Source: Zwartia sp. (GTDB lineage: Bacteria; Pseudomonadota; Gammaproteobacteria; Burkholderiales; Burkholderiaceae_B). From it: a DNA stretch of 28,236 bases. Each line of letters begins with the position of its first letter. Positions within the stretch are counted from its first letter, which is position 1. Position numbers and translations under genes: made by a program. Where the stretch lies: NCBI GenBank assembly GCA_030653405.1, contig JAURZO010000086.1, forward strand, positions 1 to 28,236, written 5' to 3'. Shown here in pieces: positions 1-6,766 of the stretch. The notes below the pieces were generated by a model. It did no database searches and was not told the origin of the DNA. It was given only the letters and a program-made list of their open reading frames with translations.

Positions 1-894
1 GCCTAGTTCTAAATAAAAGGGCATCAGAAATCGCACACCACCGTTGACGAACTGAAATACGAAAAGAGTGAGTAAAGCAATCAAAAAGCCAGGGTTGCGC
101 ATGAGTGCTGGATTGATCAAGCCGTGTCCTTTGCGACTACGCCACCACAATAGGGCCGCTAGCGCGACTCCAACGATGAGAAGCGTCGATATGAGAGGTG
201 AGCGCCACCCTAGTTCGGAGCCGAGACTAAGACTCAGGACAACTGAGGTGATCAACAGACTTGAGAGAATCATTCCTAGCCAATTCAGCGGTGATTGAGC
301 TGAGGCGTTATGTTGAGTGCGATCGACACTCGGTAGATATCCATGGCCAAACCATAGAAGCGCAAGGAATACGGGAAGTGTCCCCAAGAAAATCCAATGC
401 CACGACAGATAATGGGAGAGAAGTCCACCGATTGGCATCCCCGTCAACATACCGATGCCTGCGCCCAAGGAGAGCATGCCAAACCCCCAGCCCACTCTGT
501 TTTTATTCACCCAGAATGGAATCATCGCGTAAGCCATGGCAACCATTGTGCCTGTACCAATACCTTGAAGGAGCCTGCTCAAGCAGAGCTGCGGTAAGTT
601 CGCAGAGAGGCCGCTCGCTAGCGTTCCAAGGGATGAGAGCATGCAACCAGTGAGAAAAACGCGCCGAATACCGTAGCGAGTCCCGAGTCGTCCAGCGGGA
701 ATAAATGAAAAACTTGCGGCGAGCAGGTAGGCAATAACAACGAACGAAATTTCAGTTGATGTCGCATTGAGCTCTCTTGCCATATCGGGCAGAGAAACGT
801 TAACGATAAATGCCTCAAACTGAAATACAAAAGCGGAAAAGGCGACACAAAAAACAACCAGTTTTTCAGTCGACGTTGTGACGGATGAATGCAT
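1..894 (-). CDS. MFS drug/metabolite exporter, EmrB/QacA (DHA2)-like, 3' end missing
   Basis: This frame stays open from an ATG at 894 to the window edge (298 codons), so only the N-terminal part of the protein is present. The product is very hydrophobic, with about eight to nine membrane segments visible. After the second segment comes GRLGTRYGIRR, which resembles MFS motif A. Further on are GAGIGMLTGMPIGG and SWHWIF, which match the motif C region and the WxWIF signature of 14-helix DHA2 exporters. The role is therefore probably proton-driven efflux across the inner membrane; the substrate cannot be read. The start lies 11 bases after the stop of the upstream gene on the same strand, which suggests co-transcription. 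No strong Shine-Dalgarno sequence is visible, so expression may rely on coupling. Family confidence is high, subfamily moderate. Confidence 0.88.
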   Translation of the reverse strand, partial: MHSSVTTSTEKLVVFCVAFSAFVFQFEAFIVNVSLPDMARELNATSTEISFVVIAYLLAASFSFIPAGRLGTRYGIRRVFLTGCMLSSLGTLASGLSANLPQLCLSRLLQGIGTGTMVAMAYAMIPFWVNKNRVGWGFGMLSLGAGIGMLTGMPIGGLLSHYLSWHWIFLGTLPVFLALLWFGHGYLPSVDRTQHNASAQSPLNWLGMILSSLLITSVVLSLSLGSELGWRSPLISTLLIVGVALAALLWWRSRKGHGLINPALMRNPGFLIALLTLFVFQFVNGGVRFLMPFYLELG

Positions 895-905
895 GTGGCG
901 GTGAG

Positions 906-2360
906 TCAGGATGAAAGTTGCCAAAGAACACCATCTGTCGGAGGATGTGCTTCGGTGAGCGTATTGAGGTTGAGACAGAAGCCATTGCCGCTCACGTAAC
1001 TGTCCTTTGCTGTCAATAACGTCAAAATTGGATATGGATGAGATTGCGAACGGAAAATGTGTTCAAGCATGACATGCGCGAGCAATGCTTTATCGCGATC
1101 TGTTCCGGTTCCGAGTGCAAGTGTTTCATCAGGCATGGCAATACGCTCGCGATCTCCGAAAATTGATTCGGTGCCTTCGAGTTGACGAATCAGTGCAAAG
1201 ACCTCGAGATAATTTTTCATCTCCCTTGCGCGTGCCTTGGTTAACGGCTGATGGCGCGCAGTCTCTAGGTAGGGACGAATGTCCTGTACAGTAAGTGACC
1301 TGAACGAATACAGCACTGGCAAAATATCTGGAGTTTGTTCTGCAATTAGACGCTTACGCGTTTGCTCAAAAGAATGAGTACGAAGAAGCTCACGCAAAAT
1401 AACAGCAAGTGGTGATTCGATTTTGCGCTCAACAGGCAGAGCAAGCGCTGTGGTGAGTTGCGATAGTCTCACTCCAAAAAACTGATCAAGATGTTGAATA
1501 ATCTCACTTGTCACTGCGGATGAAATTTCTGTTTTTCCTGATTTGAGATCAAATACTCCTGAAGAGCAAATGATTCGATCCATGTCACCTAAAAAATAAT
1601 CAAATGCAGCCTGAGCGTTCCCTGCGTATTGCTGATCGACAAGCGCTTTCCAGTCGGATTTCGACATCAATTTATTTTTTCCATATAGCCACCAGGGTTC
1701 GCCTTGGTCAGTCCAGCCAAAGGCGCTGTAGTGAGCGGCACTTGCCATGGAGATGATGCGTTCGACATTGATATCGGGCATCGTCATAACAAGAGCAGCA
1801 AAAATGGCGATTTCATCCAGACAAGACGTTAATCCTAAGGGCGCACTCGAGCCTCGTCCAGTCAGATTGCGATTGGCTAATACGACATCAAAGTTCTTGT
1901 AAAAATAAGCTGGGAAACGCTCATGTTCAATTTGATTCAATAACGAATCAACCGCCTCGGCAGGAAGTGTTTGCTCCCTTAAACGTAGAAGAAAAGTCTG
2001 CTTGATGCGATCAACGGCATCATTGACAAAGTGTTCACCCAGTCTTTTTCGTTCATCCACCAGGCTCAGTTCACCGAAAGTGGTGGACACCATGCCTGCA
2101 TTCAAATGTTTGAAGTGACGATCAAGTTGCTTTTGAATCGCACGAATCTGCTTGAGCGGGTCCTCTGTGAGTGGATCAGAGGACGATTTCTCATTCGTAT
2201 TTGATTTAAGTTTTGTCTGAATTTTTAAACTGAAATCCCATAACTTCGTCGATAAAAGATTGCCAAGTACAAGGGGTAATAAAAAATTCGTGTCTGCGTA
2301 GGCATCGAAGATGTTTGGCGAAATCGCTTCGCGATATTGTTCAGGCTTGGTTTGATTCAT
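906..2360 (-). CDS. Unrecognised 484-residue protein, possibly with a cysteine-protease/transglutaminase-like fold
   Basis: I do not recognise this family with confidence. The protein is soluble-looking, with no signal peptide or membrane segment. Residues 52-70 form a polar Ser/Asn/Glu-rich linker, and residues 66-130 are charged and probably helical. A conserved-looking core around residues 163-230 holds LTSCLDE (Cys180), then AHYSAFGW (His210) and PWWLYGKN. The order of Cys on a helix, His and then Trp residues resembles transglutaminase-like or papain-like enzymes, but this is only a hint. A second block near residues 400-420, GTGTDRDKALL, resembles the helix that carries the Cys in transglutaminase-like proteins, but has Asp/Thr in its place. 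The gene starts at an ATG 118 bp from a divergent hydrolase gene and is followed 11 bases later by an MFS exporter, so the two may act together. No function is assigned. Confidence 0.8.
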   Translation of the reverse strand: MNQTKPEQYREAISPNIFDAYADTNFLLPLVLGNLLSTKLWDFSLKIQTKLKSNTNEKSSSDPLTEDPLKQIRAIQKQLDRHFKHLNAGMVSTTFGELSLVDERKRLGEHFVNDAVDRIKQTFLLRLREQTLPAEAVDSLLNQIEHERFPAYFYKNFDVVLANRNLTGRGSSAPLGLTSCLDEIAIFAALVMTMPDINVERIISMASAAHYSAFGWTDQGEPWWLYGKNKLMSKSDWKALVDQQYAGNAQAAFDYFLGDMDRIICSSGVFDLKSGKTEISSAVTSEIIQHLDQFFGVRLSQLTTALALPVERKIESPLAVILRELLRTHSFEQTRKRLIAEQTPDILPVLYSFRSLTVQDIRPYLETARHQPLTKARAREMKNYLEVFALIRQLEGTESIFGDRERIAMPDETLALGTGTDRDKALLAHVMLEHIFRSQSHPYPILTLLTAKDSYVSGNGFCLNLNTLTEAHPPTDGVLWQLSS

Positions 2361-2400
2361 TCTGCGACGCTAACCGTGTATTGCTGAACGGTCAAGGTGT

Positions 2401-2415
2401 AATCAAAATATGATT
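2401..2415. promoter_or_regulatory. Short inverted repeat in a divergent promoter region
   Basis: The 118-bp gap between the divergent genes at 2360 and 2479 holds AATCA (2401-2405) and TGATT (2411-2415), a perfect 5-bp inverted repeat with a 5-bp spacer. Its place and AT-rich setting would suit an operator for one or both genes. Repeats this short are common by chance, so confidence is low. Confidence 0.2.
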
Positions 2416-2478
2416 GATGGCCCGTATTATTATTCAGCGCACTGGTAAGATTTAGACTCATATCTGGAGTGATAACAA

Positions 2479-3381
2479 ATGCAATCCCTCAAGACAATAC
2501 ATGCCGGAGTGCTCAATATTGCTTACGCAGAGCTCGGGCCGCATGATGGTTTACCAGTGTTTTTAATGCATGGCTTTCCTTATGACATTCATGCCTATGA
2601 AGAAGTCGCTCCGATTCTTGCCCAGGCGGGATGCCGCGTCATCATTCCCTACTTGCGGGGCTACGGACCAACAAAATTTTTGAGTCCCACCACACCCCGT
2701 TCCGGTGAGCAGGCCGCTTTGGGTGCTGATCTGCTCGCGCTCATGGATACGCTAGCTGTCCCCAAGGCATTGCTAGCAGGCTACGATTGGGGCGGTCGTG
2801 CAGCTTGTGTCGTCGCAGCGCTTTGGCCCGAACGATGTTCGGCGCTAGTTTCTTTTAACAGCTACAACATTCAAAATATTGCTCAAGCGCTTTTGCCGGA
2901 TATTCCAGAAAATGAACACCGCCTCTGGTACCAATACTATTTTCATAGCGAACGCGGACGAGCGGGTTTGGAAAAGGATCGTCGAGCCGTGACACGATTG
3001 CTTTGGAAATTATGGTCGCCGACTTGGAATTTTAGTGATGAGAGTTTCGCCAAGAGTGCTGCAGCATTTGACAATCCAGATTTCGTAGAGGTAGTGATTC
3101 ATTCCTATCGTCACCGTTTTGGACTTGTCGATGGTGATCCCGCCTACGCAGCTATTGAGGCGCGCCTGGCATTACAGCCGTCTATTGTGGTGCCTGCCAT
3201 CACCTTCGATGGCGAAGATGATGGCGTCAGACCACCTTCTTATGCGGGTCCGCATGCGCTACGATTTGCTGGGCCCCGTTCGCACCGAGTGGTACCAGGA
3301 GTTGGTCACAATATGCCTCAAGAGGTTCCTGAGGTGTTTGCACAAGCTGTTTTGGAACTCCTTCAGCCAGCGGGATATTAA
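2479..3381 (+). CDS. Alpha/beta-fold hydrolase, epoxide hydrolase-like
   Basis: The 300-residue product has the order of motifs seen in epoxide hydrolases and haloalkane dehalogenases. These are the oxyanion HGFP (31-34), RGYG (60-63), nucleophile elbow GYDWGGR with Asp103, an acidic stretch near Asp247/248, and GVGHN with His277. An Asp rather than a Ser nucleophile favours the ester-intermediate chemistry of epoxide hydrolases or dehalogenases over esterases. The Trp/Tyr-rich stretch around residues 148-180 fits the cap domain. The start ATG has GGAG nine bases upstream. No signal peptide is seen, so it should be cytoplasmic. The following acetyltransferase gene begins two bases after the stop, so the two form an operon. 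The substrate is unknown. Confidence 0.88.
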   Translation: MQSLKTIHAGVLNIAYAELGPHDGLPVFLMHGFPYDIHAYEEVAPILAQAGCRVIIPYLRGYGPTKFLSPTTPRSGEQAALGADLLALMDTLAVPKALLAGYDWGGRAACVVAALWPERCSALVSFNSYNIQNIAQALLPDIPENEHRLWYQYYFHSERGRAGLEKDRRAVTRLLWKLWSPTWNFSDESFAKSAAAFDNPDFVEVVIHSYRHRFGLVDGDPAYAAIEARLALQPSIVVPAITFDGEDDGVRPPSYAGPHALRFAGPRSHRVVPGVGHNMPQEVPEVFAQAVLELLQPAGY

Positions 3382-3383
3382 GT

Positions 3384-3920
3384 ATGACGAACACATCAAT
3401 ACAACTTCGGGACAGTCGTGAGTCAGACTGCTTATCCATTCAAAACATATATGCCCATCATGTTTTACACGGTACAGCTTCATTTGAAATTGACCCGCCC
3501 TCCACAGATGAAATACAAAAGCGACGCGCGGACATTGTCGAAAAAGCACTGCCATATATTGTGGCAGAACGTGAGGGCGTAGTGGTTGGCTATGCCTATG
3601 TCACGATGTATCGTGCGAGACCCGCATATCGCTTCACTGTGGAAAACTCAGTCTATGTGCGGGACGGACTGGCTGGAGAAGGTATTGGGAGCATGCTCTT
3701 GGTAGAGCTTATTCGGCGTTGCGTAAAAGCCGGTTTTCGTCAAATGATTGCGGTGATTGGCGATAGTAGTGCGGCATCCGTTGCGTTGCACAAAAAGCAC
3801 GGATTTACCCAGGTCGGTTTGTTTCGCTCAGTCGGTTATAAGGCAGGTGCTTGGCGGGACACTGCGATGTTGCAGCTTGAGTTGGGTATGGGCGATCGGA
3901 TGCCACCTGAGCCAAATTAA
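3384..3920 (+). CDS. GNAT N-acetyltransferase, Pat/MnaT (phosphinothricin/methionine sulfone) type
   Basis: This 178-residue protein shows the full pattern of the phosphinothricin N-acetyltransferase/YncA branch of GNAT enzymes. It has an N-terminal IYAHHVLHGTASFE, the SVYVRDGLAGEGIGSMLL acetyl-CoA pyrophosphate-binding loop (about residues 90-107), and then MIAVIGD, SVALHKKHGF and VGYKAGAWRDTAMLQLELG. Enzymes of this type transfer acetyl from acetyl-CoA to the amino group of methionine analogues or phosphinothricin-like compounds. The length matches the family. It sits two bases after the hydrolase stop, so translation is probably coupled. Which amine it acetylates cannot be decided from sequence. 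Confidence 0.9.
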   Translation: MTNTSIQLRDSRESDCLSIQNIYAHHVLHGTASFEIDPPSTDEIQKRRADIVEKALPYIVAEREGVVVGYAYVTMYRARPAYRFTVENSVYVRDGLAGEGIGSMLLVELIRRCVKAGFRQMIAVIGDSSAASVALHKKHGFTQVGLFRSVGYKAGAWRDTAMLQLELGMGDRMPPEPN

Positions 3921-3929
3921 TCTCAACAC

Positions 3930-3958
3930 TTGTCTCATTTTCTATTACGCAATAGTAT
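3930..3958 (+). promoter_or_regulatory. Candidate sigma-70 promoter for the ribbon-helix-helix gene
   Basis: TTGTCT (3930-3935) and TAGTAT (3953-3958) are separated by 17 bp and lie about 35 bases upstream of the ATG at 3992. Each differs from consensus at two positions. The placement suits a promoter for the small DNA-binding protein, but no experimental support is visible. Confidence 0.35.
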
Positions 3959-3991
3959 TTGTTACCGGATATCTTATTGTGAGAAAAATCA

Positions 3992-4360
3992 ATGGCAGCC
4001 TACAAACCAGAAGATCTGTTTGGTATTCCGGATGAATTAAAAATTGAAAAAAAGAGAAGTGCTGTTCAACGCAGTGCAAAAAAAGTACCCAAAGCTACTG
4101 CACCCACTTTGCCCGGTCAGGGTTTCTTGCCAGGGCTGTCGCGACGGGGTCGTCCGAGACTAACAAAGCCGATTTCCCCTGTCGAACGTACCGCTGAACA
4201 CCGACGCAAACGAATCGCGAACGGTGCCAAGAGGGTAGAAATTATTTTAGATAGTGATGTTTCTCAGGCGCTCGACAGGCTTGCCGAGCATCATCACGAA
4301 CCGCGAAGCGAAGTAATCGCTACACTGATTCGCAAAGCAGATGCGCGACTCAAACGCTGA
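3992..4360 (+). CDS. Small basic protein with C-terminal ribbon-helix-helix-like domain
   Basis: The 122-residue product is strongly basic. Residues 1-60 look disordered and Lys/Arg/Pro-rich, with an RRGRPR motif reminiscent of AT-hook DNA-minor-groove contacts. The C-terminal part (about residues 80-118) reads as a beta strand RVEIILD followed by helix VSQALDRLAEH, turn and helix SEVIATLIRKA. That is the layout of CopG/MetJ-type ribbon-helix-helix DNA-binding domains. A role as a transcriptional regulator or nucleoid-associated protein is inferred. Its stop is only six bases from the stop of the convergent repeat-protein gene. No toxin gene lies next to it, so I do not call it an antitoxin. 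Confidence 0.65.
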   Translation: MAAYKPEDLFGIPDELKIEKKRSAVQRSAKKVPKATAPTLPGQGFLPGLSRRGRPRLTKPISPVERTAEHRRKRIANGAKRVEIILDSDVSQALDRLAEHHHEPRSEVIATLIRKADARLKR

Positions 4361-4366
4361 GATATC

Positions 4367-4753
4367 CTAGCGAACGCCAGGGCGATTAACAGGGCCACCG
4401 CGATTGATGCCTGAGCCCGCTCCACCCACACCAACTCCAGGTGCGACACCCACGCCTGGCGCGCCTGCACCAGCACCAGGTAGGACACCAACGCCGGGAG
4501 CGCCAACGCCTGGGGCAACACCAATACCAGGTGCTCCGACACCCACTCCGGGAGCAACGCCTACGCCTGGAGCGCCAACACCAACTCCAGGCACAACCCC
4601 AACGCCAGGTGCGCCACGATCAACGGGGGTTACGACAACACAACCCGCAGGAATGCCGGGTGCTGTGCATACAACGCGGGCGTTTGCGGCTGTTGCGTAA
4701 AGTGACAGCGCAGCAAGCGGAGCGACCAGAGCGAGGTTAAGAGAGCGTTTCAT
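4367..4753 (-). CDS. Secreted elastin-like Gly/Val/Pro repeat protein
   Basis: The 128-residue product begins with a clear signal peptide: KRS, a hydrophobic core at residues 5-20, and ANA at 23-25 as a Sec cleavage site. The mature part has two Cys (29 and 38) that could form a small disulfide loop. Five tandem units then follow at residues 47-109, of the form GAPGVGVAPGVGV, one shortened to 11 residues. The tail is Gly/Asn/Arg-rich and ends PGVR. The composition resembles elastin repeats and suggests a flexible, self-associating extracytoplasmic or surface protein. AGGA stands eight bases before the ATG. The reverse strand also has open frames through the repeat because the DNA is low in complexity. 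The signal peptide plus Shine-Dalgarno make this strand the coding one. Function is unknown. Confidence 0.75.
   Translation of the reverse strand: MKRSLNLALVAPLAALSLYATAANARVVCTAPGIPAGCVVVTPVDRGAPGVGVVPGVGVGAPGVGVAPGVGVGAPGIGVAPGVGAPGVGVLPGAGAGAPGVGVAPGVGVGGAGSGINRGGPVNRPGVR
4427..4615 (-). repeat. Five tandem copies of a 39-bp (13-codon) coding repeat
   Basis: The coding repeat gives five successive protein units: GAPGVGVVPGVGV, GAPGVGVAPGVGV, GAPGIGVAPGV, GAPGVGVLPGAGA and GAPGVGVAPGVGV. Four units are 39 bp and one is 33 bp. Synonymous codons differ between copies, so the array has diverged at DNA level while keeping its protein pattern. Copy number could vary between strains through slippage or recombination. 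Confidence 0.85.
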
Positions 4754-4871
4754 TTTTAATTCCTGAAAAGGATCGTGTGATGAACACTATAACAACCAGT
4801 ATTGATATGCGTTGATCTTTAAGCTCAGATTGAGAGGATTTGAGCAATTTCAGGGTGATTTTTGCAAATGT

Positions 4872-5969
4872 TCAGCGCTTTGAGCTCTGATAGCGTTGGG
4901 CATATCTCCAACCAATGTCGGCGAGAGGTCGGGCTTTGCTACCGGTCTCTTTGGCATCCGCCGACGAGGCGGTGCCGTCCGCCGCGCGTTTGGCAATCCC
5001 TTGCAAGATCGCAGCCATCCTGAAGAGGTTGTAGGCAATGTAGAAATCCCAGTGTTCCACTCCACCAAAACCTGTCGCATCTGTGTACATCTTGACATAG
5101 TCAGCCTCGCTTGGAATGCCTAGCTCTGGCAAGTCCAGTCCGCCAATGCCTCGCCAAAGCGTTGCAGGAATATGCCAACTCATGCAGTGATAAGCAAAAT
5201 CGGCCATGGGGTGACCAAGTGTGGCAAGCTCCCAGTCAAGCAGGCCAATAGCCCTGGGTTCCGATGGGTGAAATACAAGATTGTCTAAGCGGTAATCACC
5301 GTGCACGATCGTTGTTTGATCGCCAGCAGGAATATTTTGTGGCAACCATTCTATTAACGCATGTAAAGACTCGATATTTTCTGTATTGGACTCTACATAT
5401 TGGCGACTCCAGCGCGCGATTTGGCGTTGAAAATAATTACCTGGCTTACCAAATGTTTCGAGGCCTACATCCGCCGGATTGACTTTATGCAAGGCTGCAA
5501 TGACGCGATTCATTTCTCCATAAATCGCGGCACGTTCGGCTTTGGACATGCCCGGCAGCGATTGATCCACAATCACACGACCCTTGAGAAACTCCATAAT
5601 GTAAAAGGGCGTGCCGACTACCTCATTGTCGTCACTGAATGCATAGAGTTTTGGAGTAGGGACATCTGTATTTTGTAATGCCTTCATTACGCGATATTCG
5701 CGATCAACAGCGTGTGCAGACGCGAGCAGAGTACCAGGCGGTTTTTTTCGTAAAACAAGCTGTTGAGTACCACTCGTTAACAAATAGGTCGGATTGGACT
5801 GCCCACCTGTGAGTGGCTGACAAGACAGCGTTGTTCCCTCGATGATGCCTTGCGCACGTAGCCAATCCGCGAGCACTTCAAGTTTAAATTGACCCAGAGT
5901 CCCGTCTGAGGACGGGTCGGTTTTAGCTCCGCTAACAGGGGAGGAGAACTGCGGCGCCTGAGCACTCAT
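4872..5969 (-). CDS. APH-family kinase, LvaA/ACAD10-N-domain-like (putative 4-hydroxyacyl-CoA kinase)
   Basis: The 365-residue product has the aminoglycoside-phosphotransferase fold. It shows a Gly-rich GGQSNPTY (55-62), a Lys of the ATP site at LVLRKK (75/76), the catalytic loop HGDYRLDN (223-230) with base Asp225, and the metal-binding DWE starting at Asp245. This branch (PPGTLLASAHAVDREYRV, TPFYIMEFL) is the one fused to the dehydrogenase in animal ACAD10/ACAD11 and found as LvaA in the Pseudomonas putida levulinate pathway. There it phosphorylates the 4-hydroxyl of acyl-CoAs. Here it is the last gene of a three-gene operon and overlaps the SDR gene by ATGA (5966-5969). I infer the same chemistry. 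A different hydroxylated CoA or a non-CoA substrate remains possible. Confidence 0.88.
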   Translation of the reverse strand: MSAQAPQFSSPVSGAKTDPSSDGTLGQFKLEVLADWLRAQGIIEGTTLSCQPLTGGQSNPTYLLTSGTQQLVLRKKPPGTLLASAHAVDREYRVMKALQNTDVPTPKLYAFSDDNEVVGTPFYIMEFLKGRVIVDQSLPGMSKAERAAIYGEMNRVIAALHKVNPADVGLETFGKPGNYFQRQIARWSRQYVESNTENIESLHALIEWLPQNIPAGDQTTIVHGDYRLDNLVFHPSEPRAIGLLDWELATLGHPMADFAYHCMSWHIPATLWRGIGGLDLPELGIPSEADYVKMYTDATGFGGVEHWDFYIAYNLFRMAAILQGIAKRAADGTASSADAKETGSKARPLADIGWRYAQRYQSSKR

Positions 5970-6766
5970 AGCGAACTCACCAGGTGACCCCAGTCGACCG
6001 GAAGTGTCGTCCCCGTCATGGCCTGACTCGCATCAGATGCGAGTAATAAAAGCGGTCCATCCATATCCTCCATCTCGCAAAAGCGTCTAAAGGGTACGCG
6101 CGCCTCAAGCTTTTTACCCGCTTCGCTGGTAAGGAATTCACGGTTTAGGTCAGTCACAACGTAGCCAGGCAAAATGGCGTTTACGCGTATACCATAGCGT
6201 GCAAACTCTAGTGCGAGAGCCTTGGTGAACTGGATGACACCAGCCTTGGAGGTTGCATAGCTCACAACGGCGCCCGCGACTCTCTCCCCTAGGATGGAAG
6301 AGATGTTGATGATGCTGCCTTTCTTTTTATGTTTGACCAGTCGACGCGCTGCTTCTGTATTGACCATCCAGCAGCCCTTGAGGTTGGTATCAATCACATC
6401 ATCCCAATCCTGCTCGGTCTGCTCAAGAGCAGCCTTGGCAACTGTGGTGCCTGCATTGCTAATCACGACATCAGCGACGAGTCCCAGAGCTTCAATTTGA
6501 TCAAAACAGGACTGAACGCTTGCTGCACTCGTCACATCAAGAGAAACGGCTGAGGCTTGAGCACCCGATGCATTGATTTCGTCGACGAGTGTTTGAAGCT
6601 TGTCTGTACGACGAGCAGCCACCACCACATACGCACCGGCTCGGGCGAGCGTCTTGGCCATATGTCGACCAATGCCGCTAGAGGCTCCAGTGACGAGCGC
6701 GACTCGTCCGGTTAGCCCAAACATCGAGGGGGTCGAGGATAGGGGATTTAGATTTGAATCGCTCAT
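5966..6766 (-). CDS. SDR-family NAD(P)-dependent oxidoreductase, LvaD-like
   Basis: This is a classical short-chain dehydrogenase of 266 residues. It has the Rossmann motif TGASSGIG (26-33), SNAG (103-106), Asn128, catalytic Ser156/157 in NISS, and YATSK with Tyr170 and Lys174. An N-terminal extension of about 15 residues precedes the fold. The ACAD10/ACAD11-like partners on either side suggest that it oxidises a hydroxyacyl-CoA, for example the 3-hydroxyacyl-CoA made after 4-hydroxy to 3-hydroxy isomerisation, as proposed for LvaD. It overlaps the upstream dehydrogenase gene by ATGA (6763-6766) and the kinase gene by ATGA, so all three are probably translated in a coupled way. The Rossmann assignment is certain; the substrate is inferred. 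Confidence 0.92.
   Translation of the reverse strand: MSDSNLNPLSSTPSMFGLTGRVALVTGASSGIGRHMAKTLARAGAYVVVAARRTDKLQTLVDEINASGAQASAVSLDVTSAASVQSCFDQIEALGLVADVVISNAGTTVAKAALEQTEQDWDDVIDTNLKGCWMVNTEAARRLVKHKKKGSIINISSILGERVAGAVVSYATSKAGVIQFTKALALEFARYGIRVNAILPGYVVTDLNREFLTSEAGKKLEARVPFRRFCEMEDMDGPLLLLASDASQAMTGTTLPVDWGHLVSSL

Noticed and set aside
68..857. Several open frames on the plus strand and in other minus frames in the first 900 bases
   Set aside because: They are shadows of the MFS gene, whose own frame is open from 894 to the window edge and carries recognisable transporter motifs.
3992..4360. Antitoxin of a toxin-antitoxin pair
   Set aside because: The ribbon-helix-helix-like domain would allow it, but there is no small toxin gene on either side in the same direction.
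4404..4740. Plus-strand open frames through the repeat region, encoding Thr/Pro/Gly-rich repeats
   Set aside because: They are the antisense reading of the low-complexity array. The minus strand has a signal peptide and a good Shine-Dalgarno sequence; the plus strand has neither.
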